In this document: one piece after another, positions 14,443-21,454 of the stretch | Position numbering within the stretch: the first letter of the stretch is position 1 | Layout of the letters: each line of letters begins with the position of its first letter | From: Bacteroidales bacterium | GTDB taxonomy: Bacteria > Bacteroidota > Bacteroidia > Bacteroidales > Bacteroidaceae | Direction of reading: 5' to 3' | Length of the DNA: 28,230 nucleotides | NCBI GenBank assembly: GCA_004558865.1 | Contig: SFCY01000009.1 | Location: 1 to 28,230 of the forward strand | Program-made: the position numbers and the translations under genes | Notes under the pieces: model-generated | Told to the model about the DNA's origin: nothing | The model's database searches: none | Seen by the model: only the letters and a program-made list of their open reading frames with translations

Positions 14443-15246
14443 TTATTTCAGTTCCCATGGACCAGAGGGCAGTTTGCGCCGCAAAACGTCCGCCTCGAAG
14501 TCTTTCCCTACGATGATGCCATACGAGCGCAGCACTTGCTCCACCGTTTTGCGCGCCAGCTCGGGGTGGTTGTTCTCCTCGCTGAGATGGCACAGCCAGA
14601 CGTGGCGCAGGCTCCGGGTGGCGAAGTGGGCAAGCGCCTCCCCGCAGGCGAGGTTGCTCAGATGGCCTATGTCGCTGTGGATTCTCTGCTTCAGGTATTG
14701 GGGGTAGGGGCCGGCCAAGAGCATCTCCTCATCGTAGTTGGCCTCAATGATGAGATAGTTGGCCTTGGCGATGAAAGGCTGCATCTCCTCCGTCACCCGC
14801 CCCACGTCGGTCATGATGCAGAAGTTCACGTCGCCGTGCACGATGCTGTAGCCCACGCAGTCCATGCTGTCGTGGGGCACGCCGAAAGGCATCACCGAGA
14901 ACTCGCCCACCTTGAATGGCGTTCCCTTCTCGATGACTTTCACGCGCTCGGGGCCTATTTTCTGGCGCACGCAGTAGTTGCGCTCGATGCCTACGTGTAC
15001 GCGGTGGGTGGTGAAGACCGGTAGGCCGTAGTCGCGGCTCAATGAGCCTATCGACTTCACGTGGTCGGCATGGTCGTGGGTGACAAGTATGTTATGGATG
15101 CTTGACAACGATAGGCCGAAGTCCTTGAAATTCTTCTTCAGACCGCGCACGCCCACTCCTGCGTCTATCAGCAGGGCGTCGGTGTCAGAATACAAATAAT
15201 AGCAGTTTCCGCTACTTCCGCTGCCAAAACTAATGAATCTTAGCAT
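14443..15246 (-). CDS. MBL-fold metallo-hydrolase (YycJ/WalJ-like)
   Basis: This 267-residue cytoplasmic metallo-beta-lactamase-fold protein has an N-terminus, MLRFISFGSGSSGNCYYLY, that is the signature start of the YycJ/VicX subfamily. The metal motif is THDHADH (residues 56-62), with further conserved segments IMTDVGRV and LIIEANYDEEML. Subfamily members are nucleases/hydrolases linked in Firmicutes to the WalRK locus; the role in Bacteroidota is not established. I chose 15246 because the preceding in-frame codons cross the promoter and are not conserved in character. The -7 element TAATTTTG on the - strand (15274-15267) lies 21 bp upstream. Confidence 0.88.
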   Translation of the reverse strand: MLRFISFGSGSSGNCYYLYSDTDALLIDAGVGVRGLKKNFKDFGLSLSSIHNILVTHDHADHVKSIGSLSRDYGLPVFTTHRVHVGIERNYCVRQKIGPERVKVIEKGTPFKVGEFSVMPFGVPHDSMDCVGYSIVHGDVNFCIMTDVGRVTEEMQPFIAKANYLIIEANYDEEMLLAGPYPQYLKQRIHSDIGHLSNLACGEALAHFATRSLRHVWLCHLSEENNHPELARKTVEQVLRSYGIIVGKDFEADVLRRKLPSGPWELK

Positions 15247-15266
15247 AATGTTGTATGAAAAGTATA

Positions 15267-15274
15267 CAAAATTA
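15267..15274 (-). promoter_or_regulatory. -7 element of the metallo-hydrolase gene
   Basis: The - strand reads TAATTTTG 21 bp upstream of the ATG at 15246, a short leader. It is one half of a divergent promoter region of 87 bp. Confidence 0.6.
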
Positions 15275-15306
15275 CTCATTTTCTGTGGTAAAAACAAAAA
15301 AATCGC

Positions 15307-15314
15307 TATCTTTG
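15307..15314 (+). promoter_or_regulatory. -7 element of the small lipoprotein gene
   Basis: TATCTTTG on the + strand matches TAnnTTTG 20 bp before the ATG at 15334. It is the other half of the divergent region shared with the metallo-hydrolase gene. Confidence 0.6.
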
Positions 15315-15333
15315 TCCAAACAACACACGATTT

Positions 15334-15807
15334 ATGATACATTTCTCTCTGAGAAGCCTTGTTTTCATCAGTGCTGCCGCCTTCGGCTTCTCTCTGCCCT
15401 TAGGTTGCAGTCGCCCCCATGAAGGCGACGGCGACCAGCTCGCGACCACAGTCGACTCCTTCGCCGCATCCTATTTCAACTGGCATTTTGACGATGCGCT
15501 GAAGAATGTGGATGCCGGCTCCCAAGAGTGGTTGGTCTATGCGGCCTCCAATGTGCACCAGGCCGACATCGACTCGTTGAGGGCCATGAGTGAGGGGGCG
15601 GCCCATGAGCTTGGCGACATCGACTACACCTCCGACACAACGGCTGTGGCCTTTGTCACGGTGAGGAATTTTCTGGCCATGGACACCATCGGAGCCTCTG
15701 CCCATCTGGTGGGCGAGGCCAAGTTTGCGCTGCCCCTGCGATATGTTGGGGGAAAGTGGCTGGTGAGCCTGAGGGCATTGCCTAAGGCGATGAAACAACA
15801 CCATTGA
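15334..15807 (+). CDS. Small lipoprotein, possibly NTF2-like
   Basis: This 157-residue protein has a hydrophobic N-terminus ending in LPLGCS, with Cys25 as the probable lipidation site. Pro at -3 is not canonical, so lipidation is likely but not certain. The mature part has an alpha-rich stretch (DSFAASYFNWHFDDALKNV) followed by beta-strand-like segments (TAVAFVTVRNFL, KFALPLRYVGGKWLVSL). This order is reminiscent of NTF2-like/DUF4878 lipoproteins common in Bacteroidota; that is a resemblance only. There are no catalytic motifs. It is divergent from the metallo-hydrolase gene and monocistronic, followed by a 565-bp spacer rich in repeats. Confidence 0.8.
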   Translation: MIHFSLRSLVFISAAAFGFSLPLGCSRPHEGDGDQLATTVDSFAASYFNWHFDDALKNVDAGSQEWLVYAASNVHQADIDSLRAMSEGAAHELGDIDYTSDTTAVAFVTVRNFLAMDTIGASAHLVGEAKFALPLRYVGGKWLVSLRALPKAMKQHH

Positions 15808-15852
15808 GCGCCTCCCCCTCTCTTCCTATACAGCGCGCGCGTATTATTTTCC

Positions 15853-15878
15853 CAGCAAAGGCCTTCCCGCTGTTTTTT
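15853..15878 (+). terminator. Possible weak terminator of the lipoprotein gene
   Basis: CAGC (15853-15856) and GCTG (15869-15872) flank an AAGGCCTT core and are followed by six T. The stem is short, so the call rests mainly on the T-run and position. Confidence 0.3.
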
Positions 15879-15882
15879 GTTT

Positions 15883-15904
15883 AAGGCCGGTTCTAAAAAT
15901 TAGG
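15883..15904 (+). repeat. Degenerate solo terminal repeat of the TIR element
   Basis: Twenty of 22 bases match the terminal repeat seen at 26430-26451 (differences at one C/T and one A/T). The flanking TTTAGGAACC (15904-15913 region) pairs imperfectly with GGTTCTAAA, as if two ends of a collapsed element had been joined. No element body is present. Confidence 0.5.
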
Positions 15905-15960
15905 TTTAGGAACCAAGCCGATATGTATACATGTTATTTCTGTCGTCGTCTGTCCATCTT

Positions 15961-16040
15961 GTGATGGCCATCACACAGTTGTGTGACGATTGTTCTATTG
16001 TTGTGTGCCAGTTGTTGCGTAGTAGTGTGACAACTGACAC
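15961..16040. repeat. Array of four 14-bp near-palindromic boxes, 22-bp period (copy A)
   Basis: Boxes at 15961-15974 (GTGATGGCCATCAC, a perfect palindrome), 15983-15996 (GTGACGATTGTTCT), 16005-16018 (GTGCCAGTTGTTGC) and 16027-16040 (GTGACAACTGACAC) are separated by exactly 8 bp each. Spacers ACAGTTGT, ATTGTTGT and GTAGTAGT share a TNGT end. The same box, spacing and copy number recur at 26294-26373. It lies in the convergent spacer between the lipoprotein and transporter genes. Its role is unknown. The two-helical-turn period would put all boxes on one DNA face. Confidence 0.75.
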
Positions 16041-16202
16041 AGAAGAAGGGTATGAAGACATGCAGGAGAAAGATTGAGTAGTCCAATCGCTTGTAAACTC
16101 CTCTCTGACTTTTCATTGTAGGCATGGGGAACAGATTGTACGCATCCGTGCAGATTGAAAACCATGGAACGGATTCTGAAAGCGAGACGGATTCACAACG
16201 AA

Positions 16203-16234
16203 AAAGCCGCTCCACATTCCTGTGAAGCGGCTTT
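16203..16234 (-). terminator. Intrinsic terminator of the YidE-type transporter gene
   Basis: AAAGCCGCT (16203-16211) pairs with AGCGGCTTT (16226-16234). The inner CACA/TGTG pairs as well, leaving a TTCC loop. On the - strand a run of T follows (16205-16201). It lies 140 bp beyond the transporter stop, after the 44-bp tandem repeats. Confidence 0.7.
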
Positions 16235-16344
16235 CCTTTATCGAGTGGTTGCGTGATGGCATCCTGTGAAGCGGCTTTCCTTTATCGAGCGGTTGCGTGA
16301 TGGCATCCTGCGAGGCGGCTTTCCCATATCGAGCGGTTGCTTGA
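16217..16344 (-). repeat. 44-bp tandem repeat, about 2.9 copies, in the transporter 3' region
   Basis: Copies start at 16217, 16261 and 16305 with an exact 44-bp period and only a few substitutions. Each copy carries the GCGGCTTT arm of the terminator at 16203-16234. The third copy forms its own inverted pair, CGGCTTTC (16316-16323) with GAAAGCCG (16343-16350). The array therefore looks like amplification of a terminator arm. It is transcribed in the 3' untranslated region of the transporter gene if transcription ends at 16203. Confidence 0.85.
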
Positions 16345-16372
16345 AAGCCGTCTGTGCGCTTGTTCCCCGCCT

Positions 16373-18067
16373 TTAGGCAGCCCCGCAGCAGAAGATGACG
16401 ATGATCTCTGCCGTGAAGATGCGGAGGAACATGCTCAAGGGATACACGGTGGAGTAGCCCACGGCGGGAGCCTCCTTGGAGCACACCTGGTTGGCGTAGG
16501 CCAGTGCGGGAGGGTCGGTGTAGGTACCGGCAAGCATTCCCATGATGGTGAAGTAATTGAAATGGTACTTCAGACGGGCCAGCGGGCCAACGATGAGGAT
16601 AGGGATGATGGTGATGAGGAAGCCCGTGCCCACATACTTCAGGCCTTCGCCCTGCACCACGGTGTCCCAGAATCCAGCCCCGGCCTTGATTCCCACGCTG
16701 GCAAGGAAGAGCACAAGCCCAATCTCGCGCAGCATCAGGTTGGCAGAGGTGGTGGTGTAGGTGACCAGATGCACCTTGTAGCCGTAGCGTCCGATGAAGA
16801 TGGCTATCAGCAGCGGGCCGCCGGCGATGCCCAACTTCAAGGGGACGGGCATGCCCGGGATGGCAAAGGGAATGCTGCCGAAAAGGATGCCCAAGGTGAT
16901 GCCGATGAAGATGGTGGCGATGTTGGGCGCGTTGAGCCGTTTGGTGGAGTTGCCCATGATTTCGGCCACGCGGTTGACGTTGTCCTCAGGACCGACCACC
17001 ATGATGCGGTCGCCCACCAGGAACCGGTGGTTGCGGCTGGCGAAGAGGTCCATGCCCTGGCGTGTGATGCGCGTCACGTTGACGCCATACATGCTTGAGA
17101 AGTGCATGGTGCCCAAGGTCTTTCCGTTCATGCTGGGGTTGGTGATGATGACACGGCGGGAGACCATGGGCTGGTCTTTCTCCTCAGGCCAGTTCACCTC
17201 AATAGCCGGGCCGATGAAGGCCTGCACGGCCTCGGCGTCGGCCTCGGCACACACAACGTGGATCTCGTCGTTGACTTCCAGCACGGTGTCGCGGTTGGGA
17301 ATGCTCAGCTCTCCATTGTGGAGAATACGCGTGCAGACGATGTCGTGGTTGAGGAACTCCGTGATTTGCTTCAGCGTACGGCCAGCGATATAAGAGTTGG
17401 CCACACGGATATACATGGTGTGGGGCTTTGCGTGCGGGTTTTCCTCCTCATCCTGCTGGAGCTCCGCTTCCTCTCCGTCGAGGTTGATGCGGCAGATGTA
17501 GCGCACGGCGATGGTGGCTGTGATGATGCCCAACACGCCCAGCGGGTAGGCGCAGGCGTAGCCCGATGCTATCTGGGGCACTCCGCCTTTGGGGAATACG
17601 CTGTTGAGGGCCTCGTTGGCGGCTCCAAGTCCCGGAGTGTTGGTCACGGCTCCATAGAGCGTGCCCACCATCATGGGGAGGTTGTTGGGGTTGCTCGTGT
17701 CGAAGAAGAGATAGTAGCAGGCGAACATGACTCCAATGTTGAGCAGGATGACCAGACACGACATCAGGTTGAGTTCGACACCGCCTTTGCGGAAGCTCTC
17801 AAAGAATCCCGGCCCCACCTGCAGACCAATGCAGAACACGAAGAGGATGAGGCCGAAATCCTGTATGAAGTTGAGGATGTCCGTGGGAGCGGTGAAACCG
17901 ATGTGCCCCGCCAGGATGCCGGCAAACAGCACAAAGGTGACTCCCAACGAGATGCCTCCAACTTTAATCTTACCCAACAGCACACCAACAAAGATGACTA
18001 TGGCGAAGAGCAGTGATATGTGGGCCACAGAGTTGGTGTCGGTGAAGATATTGATTAACCAATCCAT
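16373..18067 (-). CDS. Putative YidE/YbjL-type (AspT superfamily) transporter with two RCK_C domains
   Basis: From MDWLINIF at 18067 this is 564 residues. The in-frame ATG at 18133 would run through the pgk terminator and is rejected. Hydrophobic helices fill about 1-200 (including LILFVFCIGLQVGPGFFESF and GAVTNTPGLGAANEAL) and again about 385-564 (IGLVLFLASVGIKAGAGFW, GMLAGTYTDPPALAYA), an internal duplication. Between them, about 215-375, are two TrkA_C/RCK_C-like domains with NHDIVCTRI and NRDTVLEVNDEIHVV. This is the layout of the aspartate:alanine exchanger superfamily. The substrate is not predictable; in other bacteria relatives exchange amino acids or dicarboxylates. The RCK_C pair suggests ligand gating. 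A 3' tandem repeat and terminator follow. Confidence 0.9.
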   Translation of the reverse strand: MDWLINIFTDTNSVAHISLLFAIVIFVGVLLGKIKVGGISLGVTFVLFAGILAGHIGFTAPTDILNFIQDFGLILFVFCIGLQVGPGFFESFRKGGVELNLMSCLVILLNIGVMFACYYLFFDTSNPNNLPMMVGTLYGAVTNTPGLGAANEALNSVFPKGGVPQIASGYACAYPLGVLGIITATIAVRYICRINLDGEEAELQQDEEENPHAKPHTMYIRVANSYIAGRTLKQITEFLNHDIVCTRILHNGELSIPNRDTVLEVNDEIHVVCAEADAEAVQAFIGPAIEVNWPEEKDQPMVSRRVIITNPSMNGKTLGTMHFSSMYGVNVTRITRQGMDLFASRNHRFLVGDRIMVVGPEDNVNRVAEIMGNSTKRLNAPNIATIFIGITLGILFGSIPFAIPGMPVPLKLGIAGGPLLIAIFIGRYGYKVHLVTYTTTSANLMLREIGLVLFLASVGIKAGAGFWDTVVQGEGLKYVGTGFLITIIPILIVGPLARLKYHFNYFTIMGMLAGTYTDPPALAYANQVCSKEAPAVGYSTVYPLSMFLRIFTAEIIVIFCCGAA

Positions 18068-18125
18068 TATTCTTATAGTTTGTCTTGGGATTGCCTCATG
18101 GCAGGGAACCCATCCTCCACGAAAG

Positions 18126-18157
18126 AATCCCAACCGCCTTGGGGGGCAGTTGGGATT
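18126..18157 (-). terminator. Terminator of pgk
   Basis: On the - strand AATCCCAAC pairs with GTTGGGATT (9 bp) around a C-rich loop and is followed by CTTTC. It lies 70 bp past the pgk stop and separates pgk from the transporter gene. Confidence 0.6.
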
Positions 18158-18225
18158 GTTTGGTCAGATGTTGTCTCCTGTTGGCATGGGGCAGTTTCTG
18201 TTGTCACTATAGCAACAGGAAGTGA

Positions 18226-19482
18226 TTACTTGTTGCCCTCGATGGCGGCCACGCCGGGCAGAACCTTGCCTTCGATAGCCTCGAGCATGGCGCCGCCGCC
18301 GGTTGAAACGTAGGAAACCTTGTCGGCCAGGCCGAACTTGTTGATGGCGGCCACAGAGTCGCCACCGCCCACGAGCGAGTAGGCGCCGTTCTCCTGTGTG
18401 GCCTGGGCTACGGTCTTGGCAATCTCGCCCGTGCCATGGGAGAAGTTCTCAAACTCGAACACGCCCACAGGACCGTTCCACAGGATGGTCTTCGATGCGA
18501 GGATGATCTTCTTCCAGATGGCAAGGCTCTCGGGAGAGGCGTCCATGCCCTCCCATCCGTCGGGAATCTCATTGATGGGGAACTCCTTGATCTCGGTGTC
18601 GTTCTTGAACTCGCGGCCGCAAATTGTGGCAACGGAGAGGCTCAGGTTCACGCCCTTCTCCTTGGCGGCCTTGAGTACGTTGAGAGCCTCGGGCATGAGG
18701 TCGTCCTCGTGGAGCGAGTCGCCAATGTGGCCACCCTGGGCCTTGATGAAGGTGTAGCCCATTCCGCCACCGATGATCAGATTGTCAACCTTGTCGAGCA
18801 GGTTCTTGATCACGCCAAGCTTGGAGCTTACCTTGGAGCCGCCGATGATGGCGGTGAAGGGGTGCTGGGAGTTCTTGAGCACGTTGTCGATGGCCTTCAC
18901 CTCTTTCTCCATGAGGTAGCCGAGCATCTTATGGTCAGCGTCGAAATAGTCGGCGATCACAGCCGTGGAGGCGTGCTTGCGGTGGGCGGTGCCGAAGGCG
19001 TCGTTCACATACACGTCGGCGTAGGAAGCCAGTTTCTGCGCGAACTTCTTCTGGCGCTCTTTCATCTCGGCCTTGGCGGCGTCGTATTCGGGAGTGCCCT
19101 TCTCCACGCCGACGGGCTTGCCCTCCTCTTCGGGATAGTAGCGCAGGTTCTCAAGCAGGAGAGCCTCGCCGCCCTTCAGGGCTGCGGCCTCAGCGTCGGC
19201 GTTTCCGGCGTCCTTGGCAAACTTCACCTCCACGCCCAAGGCGGCGCTCACGTTCTTCACGATCTGCGACAGGGAGAGCTCCGGCTTCACCTTGCCCTTG
19301 GGCTTGCCCATGTGGCTCATCATAATCAGCGCGCCACCGTCGGCGAGAATCTTCTTCAGAGTGGGAAGAGCACCGCGGATACGGGTGTCGTCTGTTACAT
19401 TACCCTTGTCATCCAATGGAACATTGAAGTCCACACGGACGATTGCCTTGTGACCGGCAAAGTTGAATTGATCGATTGTCAT
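18226..19482 (-). CDS. pgk: Phosphoglycerate kinase
   Basis: This 418-residue two-domain glycolytic kinase transfers phosphate from 1,3-bisphosphoglycerate to ADP in the cytoplasm. VRVDFNVPLD (15-24) opens the substrate-binding N-domain. MMSHMGKPKG and LLLENLRYY contribute further contacts. The hinge and nucleotide side show GGSKVSSKLGVIKNL, LIIGGGMGYTF, NGPVGVFEFENFSHGT and LVGGGDSVAAINKFG. It is full length. A TAnnTTTG element (- strand 19539-19532) lies 50 bp upstream and a terminator follows, so it is probably monocistronic. Confidence 0.98.
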   Translation of the reverse strand: MTIDQFNFAGHKAIVRVDFNVPLDDKGNVTDDTRIRGALPTLKKILADGGALIMMSHMGKPKGKVKPELSLSQIVKNVSAALGVEVKFAKDAGNADAEAAALKGGEALLLENLRYYPEEEGKPVGVEKGTPEYDAAKAEMKERQKKFAQKLASYADVYVNDAFGTAHRKHASTAVIADYFDADHKMLGYLMEKEVKAIDNVLKNSQHPFTAIIGGSKVSSKLGVIKNLLDKVDNLIIGGGMGYTFIKAQGGHIGDSLHEDDLMPEALNVLKAAKEKGVNLSLSVATICGREFKNDTEIKEFPINEIPDGWEGMDASPESLAIWKKIILASKTILWNGPVGVFEFENFSHGTGEIAKTVAQATQENGAYSLVGGGDSVAAINKFGLADKVSYVSTGGGAMLEAIEGKVLPGVAAIEGNK

Positions 19483-19531
19483 TTTAATTCCTTTATATAT
19501 AAAATGTTGTTAGCTATTTCTATTTCGACTG

Positions 19532-19539
19532 CAAATTTA
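19532..19539 (-). promoter_or_regulatory. -7 promoter element of pgk
   Basis: The - strand reads TAAATTTG, matching TAnnTTTG, 50 bp upstream of the pgk ATG. No clear -33 TTTG is seen at the expected distance. Confidence 0.55.
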
Positions 19540-19583
19540 CGAAAAAGAATGCATATAAATGGGTTTCTGCGGAGTTTTTTTTC

Positions 19584-20744
19584 TCATGTCCCCTGATTTG
19601 GAGCCTTTCTGCAATGTCGGGTTCGCAATCTGTGATACGAATGGTTGACGAAGAGCGGAATGCCCACGCCGGCAATGCTGTAGAGAAGCCAGAAGAGGTC
19701 GTCCTGCGAATGCTCGTGTATGACCAGATGGCAGCCCATCTGCAGCCAGTCGAGGTCGTAATACCATATCTTGACGAGGCTTACGGCCTTGAACGCCACG
19801 ATGTGGAAGACGAACACGCAGAGGGTGTTGTCGCCGCAATAGACGAGGAAGCGCCGCAGGGTGTTGTCCCGGCGGTTGATGATGGTGCTGACGTTGTAGG
19901 TCATCAGGAAGCCGAGAACGGCGGCGGGGGGCAAGGCCAGGACTTGGTGGAGGCTGGTGCGGAAAGTCATGCTCGCGGGCATCCATCGGCTGAAGGCCCA
20001 CACTGCGGCCGCATAGAGCAGCGTGAGCCACCACGGCTGCGGGATGCGCCTCAGTGCGTAGCGCAGCAGAAAGCCGACGCCAAAGAAGAAACAGCCCATG
20101 AGGTCGCGGTCGCCGCCCTGCACGAGGGTGACGATGCGCAACTGTCCCGCCGACTTCCAGAGCAGGGCCAGATAGAGGGCCACCACCACCGCCGCCCCCA
20201 CGCCGATGGCCGTCGCGGGGGAGTGGAGTGGATCCGCCCAGTGCCTGCCGCGCCAGTGGGAGAGCACTCTTCCGCCGGCGGCGGCCAGCTTGTAGGCCGC
20301 CAAGAAGAGGATGCTGGCCACGAGGAGGGCGCGGAAGAACCAGAAGGCCCCGGCCAGGAACTCGTCGTAGCCTCCCATGGAGAAGACGATGCTCCACGCG
20401 TTTTGCTGGATTTGGTGCCAAGTGTAGGGATGGGTCACGCCGCCCGCCGAGTTGCCGTAGCACTCATTGAGGATGCCCAACTGGAACATCAGGTTGTGGA
20501 TGGCGAGAAAGAAGAGGGACCACTTGACGAACGGCACGTAGAGCCCCCTGAGGCGGCGCTTGACGAACGTGGCCTCGTCGTTGAGGTATTTGAGGTTGAA
20601 GAAGTAGCCGGCCGTGATGAAGAACAGCGGCATGTGGAACTCGTAGATGAAGCCTGTCAGCGCGCTTGGGGCCTCTGCGTGGCCTACGACCATGAGGATG
20701 ATGGCCAGTCCCTTGCAGATGGAGATGGAGTCGTCGTGCCTCAT
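19584..20744 (-). CDS. Integral-membrane acyltransferase (acyltransferase 3 family)
   Basis: This 386-residue polytopic protein starts at 20744 (MRHDDSISICKGLAI). The start codon overlaps the queC stop (ATGA), indicating translational coupling. The N-terminal hallmark is SICKGLAIILMVVGH with the proposed catalytic His22, followed by FHMPLFFITAGYFF and a series of about ten hydrophobic segments ending near LLYSIAGVGIPLF. This is the OafA/NodX-type PF01757 family, which transfers acetyl or other acyl groups to surface polysaccharides or small molecules. The substrate is unknown. The coupling to queC and radA probably reflects operon organisation rather than shared function. Confidence 0.88.
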   Translation of the reverse strand: MRHDDSISICKGLAIILMVVGHAEAPSALTGFIYEFHMPLFFITAGYFFNLKYLNDEATFVKRRLRGLYVPFVKWSLFFLAIHNLMFQLGILNECYGNSAGGVTHPYTWHQIQQNAWSIVFSMGGYDEFLAGAFWFFRALLVASILFLAAYKLAAAGGRVLSHWRGRHWADPLHSPATAIGVGAAVVVALYLALLWKSAGQLRIVTLVQGGDRDLMGCFFFGVGFLLRYALRRIPQPWWLTLLYAAAVWAFSRWMPASMTFRTSLHQVLALPPAAVLGFLMTYNVSTIINRRDNTLRRFLVYCGDNTLCVFVFHIVAFKAVSLVKIWYYDLDWLQMGCHLVIHEHSQDDLFWLLYSIAGVGIPLFVNHSYHRLRTRHCRKAPNQGT

Positions 20745-21394
20745 TGCTCGTATTCCGTGGGATCCTCCAAGCCGGCAAGCAGGAAGGCCTCCTTGCGCTC
20801 GCGGCAGGTGCCGCAGGTGCCACAGTGCTTCTCGCGCCCCTTGTAGCAGCTCCAGGTCTCGGCGTAGTTGACGCCCAGCTCGTGGCCGCGCAGCGCGATG
20901 TCCTGCTTCCGCCATAGGGTGTAGGGAGCCTCTACGGCCACGCCGATGTAGGTGCCGGCCTGCGCCGCCTTGTTGATGGCCGCGATGAACTCCGGCCGGC
21001 AGTCGGGATAGATGGCGTGGTCGCCGCCGTGGTTGGCGATGAGCACCCTCTTGAGGTTGTGGCTCTCGGCGATGCCCACAGCGATGCTGAGCATGATGCC
21101 ATTGCGGAAGGGCACCACCGTCGACTTCATGTTCTCGTCGTCGTAGTTGCCGTCAGGGATGGCCCCGGCGCCCTCCATGAGGCTGCTCTTCATGTATTTG
21201 GGCATGAAGCCAAGGTCGATCACGATGTGCTTGATGCCCAGCCGCCCGCAGTGGAGTTGGGCGAAGGCGATTTCCTTCTTGTTGTGGTTGCTGCCATAGT
21301 TGAACGAGATGCCCAAGGCTATCTCGTCCTGCTTGTCGTAGAGCAGGGTGATGCTGTCCATCCCGCCGCTCACGATGATAGCTGAGTCTTTCAT
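20741..21394 (-). CDS. queC: 7-cyano-7-deazaguanine (preQ0) synthase
   Basis: This ATP-dependent ligase converts 7-carboxy-7-deazaguanine to preQ0, a queuosine precursor. The PP-loop SGGMDS lies nine residues from the chosen start, as in E. coli QueC. The zinc site is the cysteine cluster CYKGREKHCGTCGTC near the C-terminus. From 21394 the product is 217 residues; in-frame ATGs at 21418 and 21430 would add 8 or 12 residues and cannot be excluded. It follows radA by a short gap and overlaps the acyltransferase start by four bases. The partner genes queD, queE and queF are not in this window. Confidence 0.93.
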   Translation of the reverse strand: MKDSAIIVSGGMDSITLLYDKQDEIALGISFNYGSNHNKKEIAFAQLHCGRLGIKHIVIDLGFMPKYMKSSLMEGAGAIPDGNYDDENMKSTVVPFRNGIMLSIAVGIAESHNLKRVLIANHGGDHAIYPDCRPEFIAAINKAAQAGTYIGVAVEAPYTLWRKQDIALRGHELGVNYAETWSCYKGREKHCGTCGTCRERKEAFLLAGLEDPTEYEQ

Positions 21395-21454
21395 ATCTGT
21401 TGTTGCTTTGTTGTCCATTTTTTGGGGCATAGGGGGAAGAGGGCAGAGCCCCCC

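Noticed and set aside
15961..16040. CRISPR-like regular array
   Set aside because: Repeats are 14 bp and spacers 8 bp, far below CRISPR sizes. Spacers at the sister locus 26294-26373 are themselves repeated, and no cas gene is present.
19614..20846. 410-codon open frame on the + strand
   Set aside because: It is antisense to the acyltransferase gene. The - strand product has a clear family signature and an ATGA overlap with queC.
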